Assembly (NCBI GenBank): GCA_016763135.1
Contig: JAESUI010000278.1
Coordinates: forward strand, 1 to 5,486
Length of the DNA: 5,486 nucleotides
Direction: 5' to 3'
Source: Flavobacteriales bacterium
Lineage (GTDB): Bacteria; Bacteroidota; Bacteroidia; Flavobacteriales_E; Vicingaceae
The notes under the pieces were generated by a model. It was not told the origin of the DNA. It searched no databases and was given only the letters and a program-made list of their open reading frames with translations. The position numbers were made by a program, and so were the translations under genes. This document shows, one piece after another, positions 1-4,628 of this stretch (positions are counted from its first letter, which is position 1; each line of letters opens with the position of its first letter).

Positions 1-120
1 TCCTTTTTTTATTTGAAATAAGAAATCATCTAAAATTGGCAAAGTATTACTTGAGTTTAGTACTCCTCCAATTAACTGTAATTTCTTTAATAAGATTTCG
101 CTCGATACTATAAATTTCAT
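1..120 (-). CDS. dnaN: DNA polymerase III beta subunit (sliding clamp), N-terminal fragment
   Basis: The first 40 codons of a minus-strand gene that runs off the left edge. The translation starts MKFIVSSEILLKKLQ and continues through the segment NTLPILDDFLF (residues 25-35). This is the typical start of the bacterial beta clamp: a first beta strand, a helix with LLKKLQ, then the conserved N-x-LPIL-D-x-FLF stretch of clamp domain I. The clamp is a ring-shaped dimer that tethers the replicative polymerase to DNA and serves as a docking platform for repair proteins. Only part of domain I is present, so the other two clamp domains cannot be checked. The ATG at 118-120 is the natural start because it matches where family members begin. 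It lies 99 bp downstream of the lon stop and has its own promoter-like element at 149-156, so it need not depend on lon transcription. The leader contains only a weak purine run (AAAGAAG). Confidence 0.87.
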   Translation of the reverse strand, partial: MKFIVSSEILLKKLQLIGGVLNSSNTLPILDDFLFQIKKG

Positions 121-148
121 GTGTCTTCTTTGTTTGTTATAAGGTTAA

Positions 149-156
149 CAAATGTA
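149..156 (-). promoter_or_regulatory. Bacteroidota-type -7 promoter element for dnaN
   Basis: Read on the minus strand, this is TACATTTG, a perfect match to the Bacteroidota -7 consensus TAnnTTTG. It lies 28 bp before the dnaN ATG, so transcription would start near 142-144 with a leader of about 22 nt. There is no clean TTG at the -33 position, only a T-run at about 174-178. The 11-mer AATTACATTTG is shared with the rpmE2 promoter. The rest of the 121-219 gap is AT-rich, and I see no convincing terminator for lon in it. Confidence 0.5.
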
Positions 157-219
157 ATTTTTTTAGAAGCGGAAAAACTTAAAAATTTTCAGAAATTATT
201 AACACTTGTTGAAATCAAT

Positions 220-2664
220 TTAAGCAATTTTCAATGCTTCTTTCACCTTCTGGTTAGTTAACGCTAAATCAACCACTTCCATCATTGTTTCTACATAATG
301 AAAGGTTAATCCTTTCAAATATTTATCTCCAATCTCTTCAATATCCTTTCTATTGTCTTCAGATAAAATTATGGTTGTAATTTCTGCCCTTTTTGCAGCT
401 AAAATTTTCTCTTTAATTCCACCAACTGGCAATACTCTTCCACGCAAAGTTATCTCACCTGTCATAGCGAGTTTGCTTTTTACTTTACGTTGTGTAAACG
501 CAGAAGCTAAAGCTGTTAACATTGTTATTCCTGCTGACGGACCATCCTTTGGAGTTGCTCCTTCGGGAACGTGAACATGAATGTCCCACTTTTCAAATAT
601 CTCAGGTTTTAATCCCAATAAATGTGAGTGAGCTTTTAAGTAAGCTAATGCTATAACAGCAGACTCCTTCATCACATCTCCCAAGTTTCCTGTTAAAGTT
701 AATTTGCCTTTTCCTTTGCTTAAACTAGATTCTATGAATAAAATATCTCCACCAACTGAAGTCCATGCTAAACCAGTTACTACCCCAGCAACTTCATTGC
801 CTTGATACTTATCTCTTGAATGTCCAGGGCCTAGAATTTTCAATAATTCTTCCATTGAGATTTTAGCATCAAACTCCTCTTCCATCGCAATATATTTTGC
901 CCTATTTCGAACAATTTTCGCTATTTTTTTCTCCAATCCACGAACCCCAGATTCTCTTGTGTAATCTGTAGTTATTTTTTCAATAATTTGCTTGGTAAGA
1001 TTCATGTGTTTTTTCTTCAAACCATGATTTTTTAACAATTTTGGAATCAAGTGTTTATTCGCAATCTCAATCTTTTCTTCAACCGTATAACCAGTAATTT
1101 CAATAATTTCCATTCTATCTCTCAACGCAGGCTGAATAGTAGAAAGTGAATTTGCTGTTGCGATAAAAAGCACCTTAGATAAATCGTAATCTAACTCTAA
1201 AAAATTGTCATAAAAATTCGAGTTTTGTTCAGGATCTAACACTTCCAATAATGCAGAAGAAGGGTCCCCTTGATGACTTGACCCTAACTTATCTACTTCA
1301 TCCAATACATAAACAGGGTTAGAAGAGTTTACTTTTTTAATGTTCTGAATAATTCTACCAGGCATTGCACCAATATATGTTTTTCTATGCCCTCTAATTT
1401 CCGCTTCATCTCTTACTCCACCCAACGACATTCTTACATATTTTCTATCCAATGCTTCAGCAATAGATTTACCTAAAGACGTTTTACCAACCCCTGGAGG
1501 TCCGTACAAACATAAGATTGGAGATTTCATATCTCCCTTTAGCTTTAGAACAGCCAAATACTCAATAATTCTTTCTTTAACTTTCTCTAACCCAAAATGA
1601 TCTTTATCTAATATTTTTTGAGCTCTTTTTAAATCGAAATTATCTTTTGTATAATCATTCCAAGGTAATTCAATAAGTGTTTCTAAATAGTTTAATTGGA
1701 CGGAGTACTCTGCCGCTTGCGGGTTTAAACGTTGAAATTTTTCTAATTCTTTGTCAAATCGTTCAGCAACAGTTTTATTCCACTTTTTCTTCTTCGCTTT
1801 CTTTTTAAAATCTTCAATCTCTTGTTGTTGAGGGTCTCCACCAAGTTCCTCTTGTATTTGTTTTATCTGCTGATTTAAAAAATATTCTCGTTGTTGCTGA
1901 TCTAAATCTGTTCTAACTTTTGATTGAATATCATTTTTCAACTCCAACAGTTGTAATTCTTTTGTTAAATGCTCTAACAATAAATTCGCTCTCTCATTTA
2001 ATTCTGGTGTCTCTAGTAAATCCTGCTTGGTAGTTACATCAGCCTTCATATTTGAGGCTATGAAATTGATTAAAAAAGTAGGACTTTCTATATTTTTTAT
2101 TGCAAAAGTTGCCTCAGTTGGTATAGTCGGAGATTGCTCAATAATTTGAGACGCTAAATCTTTTATAGAAGAAACTAATGCATCAAACCCTTTACCTGAA
2201 GGTTTTTGAATTTGGTTAAATGCTTCAATTTTAGCTCTTAAATAAGGCTCTTTTTGAGTAATCTCTTTAACCTTAAATCTCTTTTTCCCTTGGATAATAA
2301 CAGTAATATTCCCATCAGGCATCTTCAGCATTTTAAGAATGAATGCTATTGTTCCAACGCTATTTAAATCATCCTCAGTTGGATCTTCTATCTCATCATT
2401 CTTTTGAGAAACAACTCCCAAAGTCTTGTCTCCTTTATATGCTTCTTGAATTAATTTAATCGATTTATCTCTACCAACAGTAATTGGTATTACAACACCG
2501 GGGAACAAAACTGTATTCCTTAATGGTAATATAGGCAACTCATCAGGAGTTTCCTCTGCATTAATCTGCTCTTCATCATCTGGCGACAACAAAGGAATGA
2601 ATTCGGCATCTTCATCCAAAACATTGCTTATCATTATGTTGTCCATGTCAAATATATCTCTCAT
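220..2664 (-). CDS. lon: ATP-dependent serine protease Lon (LonA)
   Basis: An 814-residue Lon protease, a cytosolic homohexamer that unfolds and degrades misfolded and regulatory proteins using ATP. The N-terminal substrate-binding LON domain starts at about residue 43 (LPILPLRNTVLFPG) and runs to about 235. A helical, coiled-coil-like linker follows (about 235-375), including a lysine-rich patch KKKAKKKKW near 287-295. The AAA+ module shows Walker A GPPGVGKTS (388-396, Lys394), Walker B VYVLDEVDK (451-459, Asp455/Glu456) and a sensor-1 asparagine in IATANS (501-506). The protease domain has catalytic Ser710 in KDGPSAG and Lys753 in GGIKEK. Their 43-residue spacing equals that of E. coli Ser679/Lys722, so the enzyme should be active. 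The length suits Bacteroidota Lon, slightly longer than the 784-residue E. coli protein. The chosen ATG has an in-frame stop just upstream (2677-2679). Met7 and Met11 are alternative starts, and a TATATTTG promoter-like element overlaps codons 3-6. The GlmU-like gene ends 144 bp upstream with no clear terminator between them. Confidence 0.97.
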   Translation of the reverse strand: MRDIFDMDNIMISNVLDEDAEFIPLLSPDDEEQINAEETPDELPILPLRNTVLFPGVVIPITVGRDKSIKLIQEAYKGDKTLGVVSQKNDEIEDPTEDDLNSVGTIAFILKMLKMPDGNITVIIQGKKRFKVKEITQKEPYLRAKIEAFNQIQKPSGKGFDALVSSIKDLASQIIEQSPTIPTEATFAIKNIESPTFLINFIASNMKADVTTKQDLLETPELNERANLLLEHLTKELQLLELKNDIQSKVRTDLDQQQREYFLNQQIKQIQEELGGDPQQQEIEDFKKKAKKKKWNKTVAERFDKELEKFQRLNPQAAEYSVQLNYLETLIELPWNDYTKDNFDLKRAQKILDKDHFGLEKVKERIIEYLAVLKLKGDMKSPILCLYGPPGVGKTSLGKSIAEALDRKYVRMSLGGVRDEAEIRGHRKTYIGAMPGRIIQNIKKVNSSNPVYVLDEVDKLGSSHQGDPSSALLEVLDPEQNSNFYDNFLELDYDLSKVLFIATANSLSTIQPALRDRMEIIEITGYTVEEKIEIANKHLIPKLLKNHGLKKKHMNLTKQIIEKITTDYTRESGVRGLEKKIAKIVRNRAKYIAMEEEFDAKISMEELLKILGPGHSRDKYQGNEVAGVVTGLAWTSVGGDILFIESSLSKGKGKLTLTGNLGDVMKESAVIALAYLKAHSHLLGLKPEIFEKWDIHVHVPEGATPKDGPSAGITMLTALASAFTQRKVKSKLAMTGEITLRGRVLPVGGIKEKILAAKRAEITTIILSEDNRKDIEEIGDKYLKGLTFHYVETMMEVVDLALTNQKVKEALKIA

Positions 2665-2689
2665 TTCTCTATGTATCTATTTTTTATCT

Positions 2690-2716
2690 CAGGCATTGCC
2701 TGTAAGTCATTATGAC
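2690..2716. promoter_or_regulatory. Two adjacent perfect dyads upstream of lon, candidate operator
   Basis: Two perfect odd-length palindromes lie back to back. CAGGCATTGCCTG (2690-2702) has 6-bp arms around one base. GTCATTATGAC (2706-2716) has 5-bp arms around one base. Their centres (2696 and 2711) are 15 bp apart, and the symmetry stops exactly at the ends given. They lie 26-52 bp upstream of the annotated lon ATG. The short centres fit dimeric DNA-binding proteins better than an RNA stem. As RNA, the first could still form a 5-bp stem with a 3-nt loop. Lon is commonly stress-induced, so a stress regulator site is a reasonable inference, but no regulator can be named from this sequence. 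Confidence 0.45.
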
Positions 2717-2734
2717 AGTTATTCTTTAACTATT

Positions 2735-2766
2735 CAAAGAATAATTGTCTTTCTCTCTATTTCCAA
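2735..2766 (-). promoter_or_regulatory. Weak housekeeping-type -33/-7 promoter candidate for lon
   Basis: On the minus strand, TTG (2764-2766) is followed after 20 bp by TATTCTTTG (2735-2743). This resembles the Bacteroidota pattern TTG-N about 20-TAnnTTTG, but the -7 element has one extra base between TA and TTTG. It would start transcription near 2728, giving a leader of about 65 nt that contains both dyads. Its TTG is shared with the sigma-54-like element, so the two readings compete. Confidence 0.28.
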
Positions 2767-2778
2767 GAGCCGTGCCAT
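2762..2778 (-). promoter_or_regulatory. Sigma-54-like -24/-12 element upstream of lon
   Basis: The minus-strand sequence ATGGCACGGCTCTTGGA matches the sigma-54 consensus YTGGCACGRNNNTTGCW at all but two fixed positions. The -24 block TGGCACG is perfect, and the spacing between the -24 GG and the -12 dinucleotide is exactly 10 bp. The mismatches are the first base (A for Y) and, more seriously, the -12 GC, which reads GG. Transcription would start near 2751, about 87 nt before the lon ATG. The element begins about 30 bp past the stop of the GlmU-like gene. It could be a chance match. Confidence 0.3.
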
Positions 2779-2808
2779 TAGTTTATAACTGAAATTTTGG
2801 CGGTATTT

Positions 2809-3990
2809 TTAGCGATATTTGGCTGTCATTTCAAAAATGGCAGTTAAAATTGCTTTATCATCAGTGGTTAACTCAATATCTCTTCTACTCATTACTCGTT
2901 CAGCAACTTCAAACATTTTATCTAAATTACATTCATCAAAACCACCTGAACCTCCCCAACTATATGAAGGGATAAATTTATTTGGAAAACCACTTCCAAA
3001 AATATTAGCAGAAACACCAACCGTTGTCCCTGTATTAAACATGGTATTAATTCCGCATTTAGAATGATCCCCCATCACTAAACCGCAAAATTGTAATCCT
3101 GAATTCTCTAAACTATTACTTTCATAAGACCAAGTTTTCACTTCACCATAATTGTTCTTAAGATTAGAAATATTAGTATCCGCTCCTAAATTACACCATT
3201 CACCAATTATAGAATTGCCTAAAAATCCATCATGCCCTTTATTGGAGTAATCTTGTATTACAGAATTATTAACCTCTCCGCCTACTCTCGATTGTTTTCC
3301 AACTGTAGTTGCTCCATATATCTTAGCTCCCATTTTCAAAATTCCTCCTTCACACAATGCAAATGGACCACGAACTAAACATCCCTCCATCACTTCTGCA
3401 TCTTTTGCTATATATATTGGCCCTGTAGAAGAATTTAATACCGAAGCCTCAACTTTAGCTCCTTCTTCAAGAAAAACATTATCTCCAATAATTGTATTTG
3501 TAGAACTAACTGATGCTGATTTTCTTCCTTTTGTGATTAATTCAAAATCTTGCTCAATCGCTAAAACATTCTTTGAAAAAATATCAGTAATGGTTTTTAA
3601 TTCAAGTGAAATAAAACTTTCATTATAGTCTTTTATATAATACGTTTCGGATTTGAATTGTTCCATCGTACATTTTGAAGCAACTAAACTGCCATCAAAT
3701 ACTATCGCTTCACCAGCAATTAAATTATTAACGATAAAATCAACTAATCGTTCATTTGGAAAAAATCGAGCATTGATAAATATATTTTCTTCTTGTTCTA
3801 TTAAAGGAAATTTATCAAACAAATAGTCTTCAGTATGATAAGAAATTGTAATTGAAATACCATGCTGTTGAAAATGTTGTTTCCATTTATCTTCAATAGC
3901 TAATATCCCCACTCTAATTTTAGCAAGAGGCTTTGTATAAACTAATGGTAAGAATTGATCTCGTTTGTCTTCGAAAAAAATAACATTCAT
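2809..3990 (-). CDS. GlmU-family sugar-1-phosphate nucleotidyltransferase / acetyltransferase (Bacteroidota type)
   Basis: A 393-residue two-domain protein of the alternative GlmU family found in Bacteroidota, annotated in databases as GlmU family or putative sugar nucleotidyltransferase. The N-terminal part (about 1-130) opens with FFEDKRDQFLPLVYTKPLAKIRVGI. This is the family signature and replaces the GxGTRM loop of classical GlmU. After a linker, residues about 165-342 carry irregular hexapeptide repeats (IIGDNV, VLEEGA-like, AKDAEV, TTVGKQ) that predict a left-handed beta helix. NKGHDGFLGNSIIG (250-263) aligns with the E. coli GlmU segment around catalytic His363, so His253 is the likely acetyltransferase base. 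A short helical tail (about 354-393) follows. By family, the product should supply UDP-GlcNAc-like precursors for peptidoglycan or surface polysaccharide in the cytosol, but the exact substrate is inferred. An in-frame stop at 4003-4005 supports the ATG chosen. The gene lies downstream of rpmE2 and its terminator, a neighbourhood I recall as common in Flavobacteriia. I see no convincing promoter. Confidence 0.88.
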   Translation of the reverse strand: MNVIFFEDKRDQFLPLVYTKPLAKIRVGILAIEDKWKQHFQQHGISITISYHTEDYLFDKFPLIEQEENIFINARFFPNERLVDFIVNNLIAGEAIVFDGSLVASKCTMEQFKSETYYIKDYNESFISLELKTITDIFSKNVLAIEQDFELITKGRKSASVSSTNTIIGDNVFLEEGAKVEASVLNSSTGPIYIAKDAEVMEGCLVRGPFALCEGGILKMGAKIYGATTVGKQSRVGGEVNNSVIQDYSNKGHDGFLGNSIIGEWCNLGADTNISNLKNNYGEVKTWSYESNSLENSGLQFCGLVMGDHSKCGINTMFNTGTTVGVSANIFGSGFPNKFIPSYSWGGSGGFDECNLDKMFEVAERVMSRRDIELTTDDKAILTAIFEMTAKYR

Positions 3991-4029
3991 ACTATAAAAG
4001 TATTAAAAAATTGTCTAAAGAAGTAAAAG

Positions 4030-4083
4030 ATCCCTGTTCTTCAACGGGATTCGTTCAACTTACCTTTTTAATCCTTAAAAAGG
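4030..4083 (-). other. Two hairpin-forming inverted repeats ahead of the GlmU-like gene
   Basis: Between the rpmE2 terminator and the GlmU-like start lie two inverted repeats. CCTTTTTAA/TTAAAAAGG (4063-4083) is a perfect 9-bp stem with a 3-nt loop. ATCCC+GTT/AAC+GGGAT (4030-4050) is an 8-bp stem with one bulged base at 4035 and a 4-nt loop. Neither is followed by a U-run on the minus strand, so they are poor intrinsic terminators. If transcribed, they would fall in the leader of the GlmU-like mRNA. A shorter alternative fold, TCCTT/AAGGA, overlaps the left arm of the first stem. Their role is unknown: leader structure, mRNA stabiliser or backup termination are all possible. Confidence 0.4.
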
Positions 4084-4093
4084 AGTTTCACGA

Positions 4094-4128
4094 AAATAAA
4101 AAAAGTCCTAGTTACAACTAGGACTTTT
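4094..4128 (-). terminator. Intrinsic terminator of rpmE2
   Basis: A perfect 12-bp stem AAAAGTCCTAGT / ACTAGGACTTTT (4101-4112 and 4117-4128) encloses a 4-nt loop. On the minus strand it is followed by a T-rich tract (TTTTTTTATTTT, overlapping the distal arm and reaching 4094). It starts 20 bp past the rpmE2 stop, the expected position and orientation. On the plus strand the stem is followed by only TTTTAAG, and no plus-strand gene ends here, so it acts for rpmE2. Confidence 0.9.
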
Positions 4129-4147
4129 AAGAAATATTATGAGTTTC

Positions 4148-4405
4148 TTATTTTTTTGTATGCTTAGCGTAACGTGTTTTAAATCTATCAATTCTACCAG
4201 CCGTATCAACTAATTTCATTTTACCTGTGTAAAATGGATGAGATTTATGAGAAATCTCTAATTTGATTAATGGATACTCATTACCATCTTCCCACTTAAC
4301 AGTTTCAGTAGTAGCTGCTGCAGATTTAGTTATAAATGAATAGTCCATTGACATATCTTTAAACACTACTAATCTATATTCTTCTGGGTGTATATCTTTT
4401 CTCAT
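4148..4405 (-). CDS. rpmE2: 50S ribosomal protein L31, type B (zinc-free form)
   Basis: An 85-residue ribosomal protein of the large subunit, where L31 forms part of the bridge to the small subunit. It begins MRKDIHPEEYRLVVFKD and carries the L31 signature region ISHKSHPFYTG (51-61), then a basic tail with RIDRFKTRYAKHTKK (71-85). There is no cysteine anywhere, so the CxxC zinc ligands of the C+ form are absent. With the type B length this identifies the zinc-independent C- form. In many bacteria such copies are induced by zinc shortage, but in Bacteroidota the C- form is often the standard copy. Here it has a strong-looking housekeeping promoter and no visible Zur-type dyad. It is probably monocistronic, with its own promoter about 37 bp upstream and a strong terminator just behind. 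The leader is about 31 nt with no Shine-Dalgarno sequence, as is usual in this phylum. Confidence 0.96.
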   Translation of the reverse strand: MRKDIHPEEYRLVVFKDMSMDYSFITKSAAATTETVKWEDGNEYPLIKLEISHKSHPFYTGKMKLVDTAGRIDRFKTRYAKHTKK

Positions 4406-4441
4406 TGTTGTAATTTTATGCTAATTCTCTTAAAACGGATG

Positions 4442-4467
4442 CAAATGTAATTATTTTTTTGAAACAA
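4442..4467 (-). promoter_or_regulatory. Promoter of rpmE2
   Basis: On the minus strand, TACATTTG (4442-4449) is a perfect Bacteroidota -7 element (TAnnTTTG) followed by CA, a context typical of strongly expressed genes in this phylum. A TTTTG with its TTG at 4465-4467 lies 15 bp upstream, somewhat closer than the usual -33 spacing, and the stretch between is A/T-only. The start of transcription would be near 4436, giving a leader of about 31 nt. Confidence 0.6.
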
Positions 4468-4558
4468 AATCTATTTTTTTAAATAAATGCATAAGAACAT
4501 TCAAACAACACACTTGCTATCATTCAAAGGTTTTACTGACATTAATACATATATTTAC

Positions 4559-4566
4559 TACTTTTG
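4559..4566 (+). promoter_or_regulatory. -7 promoter element of the lipoprotein gene
   Basis: TACTTTTG matches TAnnTTTG perfectly and lies 62 bp before the plus-strand ATG, predicting a start near 4573 and a leader of about 56 nt. The -33 position has no clean TTG, only CTG at 4536-4538 with 20-bp spacing. It is divergent from the rpmE2 promoter. The two -7 elements are about 110 bp apart, so the genes share one 223-bp intergenic region. Confidence 0.45.
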
Positions 4567-4573
4567 TCACATG

Positions 4574-4600
4574 ATTCTAAACTAATTTTATCATTAGAAT
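4574..4600. repeat. Inverted repeat in the leader of the lipoprotein gene
   Basis: ATTCTAA (4574-4580) and TTAGAAT (4594-4600) form perfect 7-bp arms around a 13-nt A/T-rich spacer. The repeat sits directly after the predicted transcription start and ends 28 bp before the ATG. It could be an operator next to the start site or a weak leader hairpin. The arms are A/T-rich and a chance repeat is possible. Confidence 0.3.
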
Positions 4601-4628
4601 GAATTCAACTTCAAAAAAATAAAAAATT

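Noticed and set aside
121..219. Possible terminator for lon
   Set aside because: Only short A/T-only pairings (for example GAAAA/TTTTC) and AACAAGTGTT are visible, with no GC-containing stem plus T-tract.
353..574. Open frame of 73 codons on the plus strand
   Set aside because: It lies wholly within lon on the opposite strand. The protein has no family likeness and Lon is intact and conserved across this stretch.
2690..2706. Second sigma-54-like match using GGCAATGCC of the 13-bp dyad
   Set aside because: The GGCA resembles a -24 block, but no TTGC follows at the required spacing. The sequence is better explained by its perfect palindromy.
2597..2788. Open frame of 63 codons on the plus strand overlapping the lon start and its upstream gap
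   Set aside because: It is antisense to the lon N-terminus and crosses the regulatory dyads. The hydrophobic translation comes from AT-rich sequence, and there is no promoter or start context.
2819..3067. Open frame of 82 codons on the plus strand
   Set aside because: It is antisense to the conserved C-terminal part of the GlmU-like gene, with no independent support.
4406..4441. Ribosomal-protein leader RNA for L31
   Set aside because: The predicted leader is only about 31 nt and shows no stem, so there is no room for a known-type autoregulatory structure unless transcription starts further upstream.
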